This document shows, in pieces, positions 23,075-34,667 of a stretch of 64,000 bases of DNA. Where the stretch lies: the NCBI GenBank assembly GCA_003049485.1, contig PYST01000151.1, positions 27,975 through 91,974 of the forward strand. Direction: 5' to 3'. The notes beneath the pieces are model-generated. The model ran no database searches and was not told the DNA's origin. It saw only the letters and a list, made by a program, of their open reading frames with translations. The position numbers and the translations under genes were made by a program. The stretch is from Ophioceras dolichostomum. Its lineage: Eukaryota > Ascomycota > Sordariomycetes > Magnaporthales > Ophioceraceae. The first letter of the stretch is position 1, and every line of letters begins with the position of its first letter.

Positions 23075-24516
23075 ATGGCGCCCCCTCCACCGGCTCACCT
23101 GCCTCTGCCCCAGCGGCTAATGGCCCTGGCTCAGACTCTGCAATGTATGTGGAAACCGCGAACAAACGCCCTCACCGAGAGCCTGGGAGGGAACCAAAAC
23201 CCCCCTCAAAAACCTCTTGATATGGTTCGCTAGATACTAACGTTCTCCCGGCGAGTATAGTCGCGTGGTTCATAGGGTCAGTATCCAAAATGCCGAGTTG
23301 TTGGATTATCCCGACTTTCGCCTCAATCGCAGAGGCTGGCGCCAACGGCCTCCTCCTCCTACTCAGTGCCCTCACCCCGTCGACCTCCTCCCACCAGCGA
23401 TAACCGGTTCCCCCTTCCCTCGCTTCTCGAGCTTCTTGCGGCTGTTTGTCGGGGCGCGGGTGAAGTCGAGGGCGCGGATGGGCACGCTGAAAATCCAACG
23501 GCTGAACACAAAGCTGACAATTTGCCTGGGGGAGCATCGCATTGCAATAGACACTTCATCCTGATCGCCGCTGCCTTCAAGTTCGGGCTGGCGTGCATAA
23601 CCTTCAAGCCGTCATCGGCCTACATCGCCTACCGCCTCGTCTTCGTGGCCGCGGCTGCGACTTACGGCATCGTCGTGTACAAGACCCTGCGCGCGCGGAC
23701 GAAGCAGCGAGCTCCCCAGATCAGCCCCCTCGCACTGGCTGCGGACGAGAATGTTCAGTACCTTCGTATGTGCTATCCCAACCCCCCAAAACCCAGTCGG
23801 CCCCCCTTCGCGTCGGATCACCACTCCGTTCCAGCTTCAGAGAATAGCCGTCGTCCCTAAAACAAACCTTCACGCAACCCGCTGACGCTGTCTCCCAAAT
23901 AGTCATGGCGCTGGTCTGGCTCTTCTCGCCTAGGTATCTGTTGGCCACGCTCCCCTACGCCATCTACTCGTTCTTCCACGTCGCGACCTACACGCGCGCC
24001 AACCTGATCCCGACCCTGTTCCCGTCCAAGCCGGCTGGCGGCAGCAGCAGCAGCCCCGCGGGAGGCGTCGCCAACGCGCCCTCCCCCGCTGACGGCTCCT
24101 CGCCTTCTGCCGCACCGAAGCCGCAGACGACGGCGCCCCACCCCCTCGCGGAGGCCATCGGCAAGTTCGTCAAGGAGTACTACGACGCCTCCATGTCGGT
24201 GGTCGCCACCCTCGAGATCGGGCTGTGGGGCACGCTCCTGCTGGCCGCCATCTTCTTCCAGCGCCGCTCGTGGATCCTACTGCCCATCTACACCGCCTTC
24301 CTGCGCGCCCGCTTCTCGCAGTCGGCCCACGTCCAGCACGCGCTCGCCCAGCTCGAGGTCAAGGTCGACAACCTGGTCGGGAACCAGGGCACGCCGCCCG
24401 CCGCCCGCCAGGCTTGGACGGCCGTGAAGAACGGTGCGAGGCAGTTCTACGTGTACACCGACCTCAACCGGTACATGGGCGGTGGCGCTGCTGCTGCACC
24501 CAAGAAGACGACTTAA
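23075..24516 (+). CDS. Pom33/TMEM33 family ER and nuclear pore membrane protein
   Basis: Exons 23075..23144, 23261..23276, 23551..23765 and 23903..24516; 304 aa. Exon 2 is only 16 nt but is needed: it joins LPQRLMALAQTLQ to FAWFIG and then HFILIAAAFKFGLACITFK, the conserved start of the family. All splice sites are GT-AG and the phases close. Membrane segments are visible around AYIAYRLVFVAAAATYGIVV, LMALVWLFSPRYLLATLPYA and LEIGLWGTLLLAAIFF. A Ser/Pro/Ala loop interrupts the middle. Family members (yeast Pom33, fission yeast Tts1, human TMEM33) shape ER tubules and help distribute nuclear pore complexes. The gene looks intact and has a (GACC)n tract upstream. The 16-nt microexon is likely to be missed by automatic gene callers. 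Confidence 0.88.
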
Positions 24517-26133
24517 AAAAGGAGGGTCATACGTACTCCTTTCCGTCCCTTACCTGTCCCCTCACGGTCTTCCTCGCCGCCGCTCGCCGACCGACCGACA
24601 GATCGATCGCTCGCAAACACACCCAACAAATTCGACCGTAAACGATCTTTTGCGTTGCCTTCTTCTAGCTAGGGGCGTCGAAGGTTTATCATCCTAATCA
24701 CGTCCATATTGTGCATACTGGCAAGACGGCAGACACAGAGGGGGGACCTTGGGGACATGCGGAGAGGAGGGAGACAACAAGACCACCTAAATAGAGCAAG
24801 AACCCGCTATCAGATTTACAGATAGATAGCGGGAGATCGGCAGAACAGCTGGCAAACTTTGGCAACGAATCGCAGGCAATGATAGACAGGGGAACAGGGA
24901 TGTCCAAGAAAGAGTTTTATGTTTTCTTTGGACGGGACCCAAACGGAATACGTTGTGTTTACCGTTGAGCTTTGAAACGAGGCACTATGCGTCTAGGTTG
25001 CTGTTTTCTGTTGTGCGTAGGAATTTTCAGGGTCAGGAAGACAGGCTGCCCGTGAGCGGGCTAGGTCGTTTCTGTCACCTAACGATCAACTCCCCCCCCC
25101 CCCCCCCCCCCCTCCCTCCTTTCAGCGTCGTCGGTTTTCTCTCTTTACTATCCAACGGATCTCGTCTCGGCTTTATGGGGAGTTGTGTGTGTTTGGGGAA
25201 CAGGAAGGAAGGCTTTGGTTGCAGGAGCCAGCGCCTTTGTCTCTTTCCAAGAAGGGGTTCTGTCTTTTCTCCCAAGCTGAAACTGCGTCTTGTATTGTTA
25301 ATCTGTTGAAGGACATGTTTTATTCTCGTTCATCATCAATGCACATTACCATAAGTCAAAATCCCACCTGCCTCCCCATCACTTTCCTTGTATGTCTCCC
25401 TCCGTCTTGTCCACGTATTCGCCGCTGTCTAAGGTGCCTATAGTCGACTTATGGTGTCAACCACCTCTCTCGTCCGCCTCCCGAACACTGGGAGATTGGG
25501 AAAAGGTTTCGTCATCAACTCTGGCTGACACGTGCAGGTGATGACGATCTTTTGGGGAACGCGCTAGGAAAACCAAGGAATATTTTATGCCGGGAGTTTT
25601 GGAGCAGCCTGTCGTATCGCCTGCGTTGGAACGGAATAGCGGCCCCCCACGGATGTGGCACTAACTGACTGACCTGTGTGCATGTAAGCAACTTTCCCAC
25701 TGCAGTGGGACGCTGGACCCATTGTCCCTTCTGAGCGGCCCCCGTAATCCAACCCATTTCGATGACGTACGTGTTCTGTTGGTGTGTCAAACTCGTTGAT
25801 CCCCGCTGTGATCGGCAAGTTCAGCTCCAGCTTGTGCTGTGTGGGCATTGGGCTGGACGCCGCCGCCGCCGCCACCACTACGACGATGCACCAACGCATC
25901 AATCACAAAGCACTGCTGCGGCCTCCATGAATCGCCTCGGTTCGAAAGGCCTTTTTCTACTTCCAACTATGATTATTTATCGGAATGCTAAGCATCGATG
26001 ACACGTGCGACTTTTAACGACGGCAACGACGCCCAAAACGACACGGTAGAGACAGGACAGAGCAAGGAAGCTTCTTTTCCTCTTCTTGCTTCTAGGGAGT
26101 AGACAAAGACAACTCGAAAGACCCAAAGCCACG
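24517..26133. other. intergenic, contains a C21 homopolymer
   Basis: Downstream flank of the Pom33-type gene and promoter of the PTEN gene. Nothing is recognisable apart from the C-run at 25092..25112. Confidence 0.5.
25092..25112. repeat. poly-C tract
   Basis: Twenty-one consecutive C bases in intergenic DNA; on the other strand a G-run. Its length is likely to vary and to be unreliable in assembly. Confidence 0.85.
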
Positions 26134-27765
26134 ATGGCGTCTCTCCTGCGCCAGATCGTCGCGGGGCCGCGAGCCAGACACGAGGAGACGGGCCTGGATC
26201 TCTGCTATGTCACGTCCAACATAATAGCTACGTGCGTTCTCCTTCTCTAATCTCCGGGCCTCCATACCGCGGACTTCCAGTCTCCTCTTGCGAAATCCCG
26301 CTACCCAGCGACCATCATCGAGCAAACCGATAAAAAGAACAATTGCCCGCCTACCTGCTCTGGACTGTCATAGCTAACAAACAAACCTGCTTTGTTTACT
26401 CTTCCAAGCAAAACAGATCCGGCCCATCGCAAACCTACCCCCAGCGAGCCTACCGAAACCCCCTCGACCGCCTCGTCGCCTTCCTCGACGACCAGCACGG
26501 CGACGGCTGGGCCATCTGGGAGTTCCGCGCCGAGGGCACCGGCTACCCGGACGAGGCCGTCTACGGCCGCATACGGCACTACCCCTGGCCCGACCACCAC
26601 CCGCCGCCGTTCCGGATCGTGCCCATGATCATGGCGTCCATGCGCAACTGGCTCGCGGGCGGGGAGCTGCTGCTTGGTGGTAGCAGCAGCAGCAGCAGCA
26701 GCAGTAGCAGTAGCCCGAAGAAGGATGACGACGGGCAGAAGTCGAACGGCACGGGCGCGGAATCGGCCAAGAAGCAGGACAAGCCGGACGGAGATGACAC
26801 AACAACAGAAGCTACGGCCACCGCGCAGAAGAAAAGCTCTAGTTCAGTCAAGGGCAACAAAAAAGGCGACCGCGTCGTAGTCGTGCACTGCAAAGCAGGC
26901 AAAGGCCGCTCCGGGTCCATGGCCTGTAGCTTCCTGATCTCCGAGAGGGGGTGGACTCCCGAAGCAGCGCTGGCTCGCTTCACGGAGCGACGCATGCGGC
27001 CCAAGTTCGGGTCCGGGGTATCGATACCATCGCAGCTGCGCTGGATCAGCTACGTCGACCGCTGGGCGAATAAAGGCCAAAAGCGATACGTCGAGAGACC
27101 CGTGGAGATCGTCGAGATACACATGTGGGGACTGCGCAACGGGGTGAAAGTTTCGGTGGAAGGGTTTGTTGATGAGGGGAGGAGAATCAAGGTGTTGCAT
27201 ACTTTTACGAGGGAGGAGAGGCTTGTTATCGAGGGGGAGCCAGGCAGGGAAGGCGGGACAGTTGCGGGTGCAGGTGTAGGAGATGGAGGAGGAGGAGGAG
27301 TGATGAGTGCTGTGTCTGATGTCACGAAGCTGGCGGCTGCGGCGGCGAGTGTTGGCGTTGTGGGCGATCAGAAGGAGGATGCGGATTACGAGGATGTCAA
27401 GAAGGGGGTTACTACTGCTGCTGCTGGCAGCAACACCGAGTCATCGCCGGAGAGAGGAATCGGTAGCAAGTCCCGCCCCAAGGAGCAACTATCGGTTTCC
27501 TCGTCGAAAATTGCGCAGGCAAAGGGGCTGATCCGCAAGATCTCGAGACGGTCGGACAAGAGCCCCGCTGCAAGGCTCAGGGAGAAGAGCGCCAAGACCG
27601 ATGAGTCTCCTCAGGCGGTAGCGGGAACAGCACAAGCGGATGGCACGTCCAAGTCCGTCACGCAGTCATCATCATCATCCTCCCTCCCCTCCCTCTCAGG
27701 CTCAGGCTCAGGCACAAACTCAGGCACGCGCACCCCACAACCGAGTACCATCGCGGCAGCCGCAA

Positions 27766-27823
<58 letters not shown>

Positions 27824-28937
27824 GGCAGCTTCATCAAACGACAAGGAAAAGGAAAAGGAGCCAGGAGGCATGGCCGTCATCTTCAAGCCACGCGAGCCGC
27901 TCGTGGTCTCGCACAGCGACGTCAACATCGCGGTCGAGCGGCGGAACCGCGCGCCGGCGTCCATGGGCCTCACGATGGTCACGGCCGTGGCGCACGTGTG
28001 GTTCAACGTCTTCTTCGAGGGCAACGGGCCCGAGCGGGAGGGGAAGCCGGACGACAGCGGCGTGTTCGAGATCGATTGGGACAGGATGGATGGGATTAAG
28101 GGGAGTAGTCAGAAGGGGACGAGGGCAATGGATCGGTTGGCTGTTGTTTGGAAGGCTGTTGGTGATGATGGTTCTGCCTCGGAGACTACCGGTGAGGGTG
28201 GTGTTGCTGCTTCTGCTGCAGCTGCTGAAGGAAGTGGAATAGTGGGTCATGCCAAGACGAAGCTATCCCCTCACCCCGAGGAAGCAGGCGAGGCTCACCG
28301 GAATCATCAGCGCCGCGATCAAACCGTCCCGGCTACACCGACGGTGATCCGAACCTCGACCGAGATCCGCGAGCCGGGCGAGGGCGAAGACGTGCCGCAG
28401 ATGCGGGCGGCCGACTGGAAGGGCGGGAACAGGGAGGACCCCGAGGCGGAGAAGCGGCTGGGCCTGCGGGTCGAAGACCCTGACAGCGCGGGGGTCAGCA
28501 GGGCGAGCAGTGTCAGGAGCAGTCAGGATTTGGAGCTGGATGATGATGACAACGACGACAAGAAGAAGCAGAAGGGAACAAGAGAAGGTAGTGGTGGGCC
28601 GCCGGGGCCGGACTCGGATTCTGATTCGCTGAAGGGTGTGAAGTCGAGTGGGCCGGAGGGCGAGGCGCTCGTTGATGTTGGTGAGTCTGCTTCTGCTGCT
28701 GGTTCTGAGGCATCCGGGGCTGGTGGCTGCGGTGGTGGTGGTGGTGAGGCTGGAGATGGGGGCTCTTCGGTGAGCGGTGGCGCGGGAGGAAAACAAGAGG
28801 AAAAAGAGAGGAATGTCATTGCTGCCAGGGATGATGCGGCTGGCGGGTGTGGAAGTCGAGGTGGTGGTGGTGGCGGTGGCGATAGAGGCGGCGCTCTCAC
28901 CGACGCTACCGCTCAGAAGGGATTCATTGTCGAGTGA
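26134..28937 (+). CDS. tep1: PTEN-type phosphatidylinositol 3-phosphatase (Tep1)
   Basis: Exons 26134..26231 and 26417..28937; intron GTGCGT...AACAG; 872 aa. Exon 1 (MASLLRQIVAGPRARHEE, LDLCYVTSNIIAT) and the start of exon 2 (YPQRAYRNPL, then AIWEFRAEGTGYPDE) are typical of fungal PTEN. The P-loop HCKAGKGRSG lies near residues 190-199; the PTEN canon is HCKAGKGRTG. A Ser/Lys-rich insert of about 65 residues separates the WPDHHPPPF loop from the P-loop. A C2-like part follows (YVERPVEIVEIHMWGL, SVEGFVDEGRRIKV). After that come low-complexity tails, including about 20 alanines near residue 485 encoded by a GCT repeat, and a second conserved block (GLTMVTAVAHVWFNVFFEG). It should remove the 3-phosphate from PIP3 and oppose PI3-kinase signalling. 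No frameshift is seen. Confidence 0.9.
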
Positions 28938-29902
28938 TACAAGTATATCTACCTACCCACCTCTAGGTATTTAGCCAAGTATCAATTCTGGCATTCACAT
29001 CTTGCCGTGGTGTTCCTATCTCCCTCTCCCTCAACGCCGTCGCCTCATGTGTTGATTGTGTGTGTTTTGCGGTCTTTGCTAGCTTCGACTCCCTCGTGTT
29101 CATCGCCTTTTTCCACCCACCCGCCCTATTTCTCACTCTCATACTCATGTTTGCTTCCCTTCTGCTTACTTTTTATTTCTCCTTTCTTTTTCCTTTTTGG
29201 GAGAAGCCTTGCATGCAGATAGGCAGCCACACGACCTATATCCGCACTGTTTCACCCGCGTGCGGGCACTGTTCTGTTCTGAATCCGCCGCAGCCGGTTC
29301 GTGTAACTGCTCTGGCAGCAGCGGGTCGCATACCCCGCTCATAGCCACTAAGATGTTCGCTACGAGATGCCTGCTACACGTCGGGAACGGGAGGGAGGCA
29401 AACGGGCGATATTTTGGTCACGTCGGCCTGATCCCGGACGCCCAAATCCCGGACGCCTAGCGAGGTTGGGTGGGTGGTAGGCGGGGGTGGGCGTGGGTAG
29501 GCTGGAAGCTGGAAGCTGGAAAGGGCTGTGTGATGGCCCCCAAGCCTGCGCTCCTGCATGCTTGCCCATGCGTGAAGCCGTTGAACGAACAGCACCCACA
29601 CATCTCCTGCATCTTCTTGGATCTTGGGCACCCCTCACTACCGCAGTCGAGGTCATTGTGTATCCTCCCCATTCGTAACCACACGTGCTAGCCCCATCCT
29701 GGTGTGTTGTCCGTTTGTTTTCGTTTTTCGATTATAAGACTGACTCTGGTCCCATCTAGTAGTGCCCAGTGTTTGTCCCCAACATTTCCAGAGGCCCATC
29801 AATCAATACACGGCCACTGACCGGGCGATACCTCCCTACGTACCTGGGTGTAGGTAGGTACGTACGTCTTGCACCCAGCAAAACCACCGAGCAACAGCCA
29901 CA
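28938..29902. other. intergenic
   Basis: 3' flank of the PTEN gene and promoter of the next gene. Minor features are a GCTGGAA triple repeat near 29502 and a TACCTACGTACC-type motif near 29845. No gene seen. Confidence 0.45.
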
Positions 29903-32122
29903 ATGGGCTGGACCGCCGCCCCAGTCACGGGAGTCTGGTACAACTACAACACGAAGGTGTGGACGCTCACTCTGGCCGAGCGGGATGGCGGCATCCTCTC
30001 AGTTGCCCTCGTTCTCGTCATCGCCATCGCCGCCTTCCAGATATGGAACATCGTCCGCTTCGTCCTCCATCAGATTCGGGTCACCTCCAACGTGCAGGAC
30101 GGCTACCATCACCAGATCCAAGCGCTACTACGCAACAGCCCCGGCCACGCCCACGTGCTATGGGCTTCGATACAACTCGCGACAGCGTGGGGCCGCCGCA
30201 TCGGCTTCAGCAAGGCTCTCCGCCGCATCTCGCCCCTCCTCATTGCCTCGCTCATCTGCTTGGTCGGAATAGCTGCGGCCCAGTTCTTCACGTCGTCGGT
30301 GTGGACAGCGGCGGGCGACCAGTTCCTCAGTCGAAACGACTTTTGCGGCGTCGTTGGCTCAACGCTGGAAACAGCTATGGATACCGCGATGCTCGTCCTT
30401 GGCCATCTCAAGGACGCTTTGGAGGAGGCGTCTATCTATGAGCGGCAGTGCTATTCGAACACCTCGAACCTGGACCGGTGCCAAAGGCTCCCCGTGCCCC
30501 GTCTGGAGTGGTCGACACAGGATGCTGCCTGCCCGACCGTTGATCCCACCCTCTGCGTTAGCAACGCCGTGCCGGTAAGGATGGATACGGGCTACATCAC
30601 ATCCAACCTCCATCTAGGTGTGAATACGCCACAGGAAGACAGCGTCAGCTATCGGAAGGTGATGGCCTGCTCGCCCATCACAAACCAGCATCAGATAGTC
30701 AACGATCAATTTTCGTCCAACGAAACTATCGCATACCTCTACGGCGGCATTGCGGATCCCAGCAACTCGATTTCAAGCATGTGGTACGCCAATCATACCA
30801 GCGGCAAAACGTACAATGTCGGGTAAGTACCATACCCGATATACATCAGGTATCCATCCTAGTCATCGGCGGTTGGTCCTTGATAGTATCGATACTAAGA
30901 AAGCTCCGCCTTCTCCCCCAGCTCGTCCTCTTAGGACCCATACTATGCAGGCACAGATTTATTCTCGTCATGGAAGCCAAACTCGACTATTTTCGACAAA
31001 TCAACACCCGGCACCCCCACAATAATCATAACTTGGATTGATGGGGGTTGGTCTTTCTTTCCGAACGATGATCCGGTGTTCCACAACGTGGACGGGGCCT
31101 TCAACTCGACAGAAGGAGACTTGGTGTACTCGTCCAGGGGCGCCCGGAACGCCAGCGTGCTCGTGTGCCTCGAGCAGAACGAGATGTGCAACCCGCGCCT
31201 TGCGCCTGGCAGTCGTTGTGCCCAATTCGTGCCTGGAATGCCTGATGCCGCGGCCCAGGAGACCTGGGCTAGGCTTCAGTTCTCTGCCGTTCAGTCGGCT
31301 GTTGCCAACCGAATAAACTGGGCGCAGGCCCTCCACAGGAACCTCGGACGGCTTATTTTTTTTCTGGACCCCAATCCGTTCATAGTGTCGCGGACCTCGT
31401 ACTTCGGCGGCCTGTACCAGACCATGCCTCTCCCCAACGACCACTGGCGAGCCGAGCTTGGCCGATGGTTTTCCATCATGCTGGCCATGCTCCATAACAA
31501 CTTCGTCGAGTTCGTCACGGGCCCGGATGACACCCGCTACCGCGCGATCCGGCGGGACGCGACGTTCGACGCAGCAGGCACATGCAGCCAGCAGCTCATC
31601 AGAAACGCCCCTGGGTTGAAGAACTTCAACATGACCGGCATCGTCATCATCGCGTGCGGGGCGTTCGTGCTCCTCATCATCGGGCCCAACATCGACGCCA
31701 TGACGGCCTGGTTCCAAAAGAGGTTCATGGCGAAAAGGCCGCCGCATCGCCGGCTGGCGTGGCTCCTCGACGGGGCTTACCACCTGCAGAGGATGGCGCT
31801 GGAGGCACACGGCGTGGGCCGCTGGGCGGATGCCGACAAGAGCATCCCCACCACCGACCACGAGCCCCCGTTCCCGGCCGTGGACTGGAGCAACCCCTCG
31901 TGCCCGCGTCTTTACAATCTGATCGAGGACGGCGGCGGGGCAGGGAAGGGAGACACGCTGAAGGGACAGACCGAGGCACAGCAGCAGGGAATCAAACTCT
32001 CGAGTCTCGACTTGGGCACCACTCCGAGCACCCCGCATGCGCCCTATGGTCTGCCGGATGATGTCCCACGCGAAAGAGATGACTATATCGAGGTCAGGCA
32101 GGAAAGGGGGAGTTTGACCTGA
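29903..32122 (+). CDS. polytopic membrane protein of unknown function
   Basis: Exon 1 is 29903..30822 with a good donor (GTAAGT); the last exon is about 30951..32122 (acceptor TATGCAG). The N-terminal part has membrane segments (GGILSVALVLVIAIAAFQIW, PLLIASLICLVGIAAAQFF). A Cys-containing extracytoplasmic domain with N-glycosylation sequons follows. The C-terminal part has GGWSFFPNDDPVFHN, another membrane segment (IVIIACGAFVLLIIGPNI) and a cytosolic tail with YHLQRMALEAHGVGRW. This order is common in large fungal families of uncharacterised membrane proteins. Odd point: no single acceptor joins exon 1 to the last exon in frame. Either a 23-nt exon (30863..30885) lies between two introns, one of only 40 nt, or one base is missing or extra. 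Function unknown. Confidence 0.7.
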
Positions 32123-33162
32123 GAAAGAAGAGTATTAGGGGCTGGGAAATCAGCGATATTACCTATGGATACCTGCTTGAACCATGGTATACTGAGGATT
32201 TAGGCGAGATTACTGGTAGCATTATGTCGGCAATGCTAGGAAGGCACGTGAATCTATATCAAACAAAAGCAAACCGAAGTCAGATGCAACGCAACCAAGC
32301 AAGTAGTAGGAGTGGCGCTATCGATCTAGACGTAAGGCGCACATGCATCCATCAAGTACTAGGCAGCCTAGCCATAGGTAGAGGTACATAGTACCACAGC
32401 CAGCATTTGGCAGCTATTTTGACTATGCTGAGTGTTCCTCCTCTATTGTTAATTAGTCGGCACTTAGTAGCGGTAGCCACCGAGTCATGGGTTGAAAAGG
32501 AGCACAGCCATGGTAGGATCCGCCAACCTCAAGGGATCCTGAAGCTGGCCGCTTAGAAAAGCTCCCAAAGCCGCGGGTTTGAACCAGATCGCCCATGGAA
32601 GTCTATGTCTACCACTGCAAGGTTGGATTAGGTGCCCGCGATACGTTGGACTAGGGCTGTACGTCGCTTTAAGATTGCGGGGCGTTCGGACTTCTAGTTC
32701 CTGAATCAAGGAGCGAACCGGGGCAGCAGAGCTCCTGGGGCTTAGGGGTGTCCAATAAAGAGGTCCCATCACGGCTGACCAAGACCAGTGAGAAATCCTA
32801 CGCTTTACCAAACGGATACCAAATCTTCCCTCATTTGCATCCTGGCAGCTTTGGTTTTCGGCTTGGACATGAATCCCCCCTTCAGCGATTGGCGCGTTGG
32901 CGGGAAAGGAGCATCCGTGGGACAAGGGGATATGACACTAGTAGGTACTACATAAAACTCCACACCAGCATGGCGCTGCCCGCGTCAGAAATAGCCAAGC
33001 CACTCCAGGACACATCCTCAATGTGTCCATATTAGGTATATATAATCTCCGACTACCATGACATGACAGCTCTTCCCCAGATTCTATCTCCAACCTGCCA
33101 TCTCACAGTTCCTAGTGCCACAACTGCCCTTCTAACGACCCGCCACACTCCCCGACGCCACC
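32123..33162. other. intergenic
   Basis: No gene recognised; the minus-strand open frame at 32485..32925 lacks any protein character. Confidence 0.4.
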
Positions 33163-34064
33163 ATGGCAGCGCCTGCACCCACATCCGCCACTAAGCCCGT
33201 GATTCTCTTCATCCACGGCGCCTGGCACAGGCCAGTGCACTACACGGCCCTCACCGACCTTCTCAAGGAGCGGTTCGAAGTCCTGACGCCTTCCAACCTC
33301 TCGGCCGGCCCCAGCAATGAACCCGTGGGCAAGTCCCAGCTGGACGACGCCGCGCAGTGCAAGGCGCTCATACAGCCGTACCTCGACGCCGGGCGGGAGG
33401 TCGTCATCGTGGCGCACAGCTACGGCGGCATCCCGGCCACCGAGACCGCCGCCGGCCTCGCCGTCACCGAGCGCTGCGCTCAGGGGCTCAATGGCGGCGT
33501 CAAGGCCATCGTCTTCGTCGCTTCCCTGATCCTGGCTAAGAAGGGCATGAACGTCATGGACGGTCTCGGCGTGCGAGGCAACTTGCCTCCATTCTGGGAG
33601 GTCCAGGTTAGTACAGATGCTCCAGATCCAGGAATCAGGCGAGGACAAGGGAAGACGAGAGACAACAGAAACGCAAGACTAATCTCCTCGATTCCCCAAC
33701 CCGCGCACAGGGCGATCTAGCAGTGCCCACAAAGCTAGCCCCGGCCGCATTCTACAACGGGCTCGTGGGCAAAGACGAGGCGCAGATGGAGCGGCTCGGC
33801 GCCCTCATCGTGAACCAGAGCATGGCCAGCTACGAGACGCACGCCGAGAACGGCACGGCCGACCTGCAGACGAAGCTCGTGTACGTCGAGTGCGAGCAGG
33901 ACGTCTGCGTCCCGCCGTTCGTGCAGAACATCCTCATCGAGGCCATCGGGACGGAAAAAGTCCAGCGCGTCTCGGTCGACTCGGACCACAGCCCTTTTTT
34001 GTACGAGGGGCCCAGGGCTAAGATTGTGGAGGTCATTTGTGAGGTCGCGGAGGCAGAGGCGTGA
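33163..34064 (+). CDS. small alpha/beta hydrolase
   Basis: Exons 33163..33606 and 33711..34064; the 104-nt intron is GTTAGT...GCACAG, phase 0; 265 aa. The HG oxyanion motif (ILFIHGAWHRPVHYTALTDL) lies near residue 15, and the nucleophile elbow AHSYGG follows VVIV near residue 85. The acid and His are plausible in VYVECEQD and DSDHSPFLYEG. These fit the AB_hydrolase 'salicylate esterase/methylesterase-like' fungal group. There is no signal peptide, so it is probably cytosolic. Substrate unknown. The gene is complete and its borders are well supported. Confidence 0.85.
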
Positions 34065-34667
34065 AGAATTTGAATTTTTTGACCCGGGCTCGAATAGGGA
34101 CTCTTCAAGCCATGCTGCAGTGCACCATTCCATACGTTGTCAACAAACAGCTTGGCTTGGGTGTCAAGGAGCTTCTCGATATTTCAACCAGTAGATTCAG
34201 CAGCCTGACTTACCTATGAAAGCACAAGAAATACCAGCGGATTCGGGGAAGTGCTAGTGCTTTGTCGAAAACGAAAAGAGGGACGAAATCACGAAGAGCC
34301 TCACCTACCGTTTAATCTTTTAAAAAAAAATAAAATAAAAAATGTTCTGCCCCCGCTTCCTCCCAAGCTCCACAAGTAGCAAGTATCGTCTCCAAACCTC
34401 TAGGACCAGAATCAAAACAGAAAAGTGAATTCTGAGAATGCCAGTCTTCATTGGCCCCAAAGACGCGTCCCCTTTTTCCAACCTTTTTTTTTCTTTCTCA
34501 ACCCACGCCCCAACGCGACTACTCAGTTTCTCATCCCCAGAATTCTCCGCCCGTTCTTTCTTCCACATTCCAATACCAGCCTTAACATAGTACCTTGGCA
34601 CAATAGCATCAAATCTAGTAGTCAAATCCCATCACAGCAGTCAACTTTCGAAAAACAAAGAACAGAG
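34065..34667. other. intergenic
   Basis: 3' flank of the hydrolase and CT-rich upstream region of the first zinc-family locus. Nothing else is seen. Confidence 0.4.

Noticed and set aside
21213..25112. CRISPR or transposon ends at the A and C homopolymers
   Set aside because: No spaced repeats, terminal inverted repeats, target-site duplication or transposase/reverse transcriptase sequence was found.
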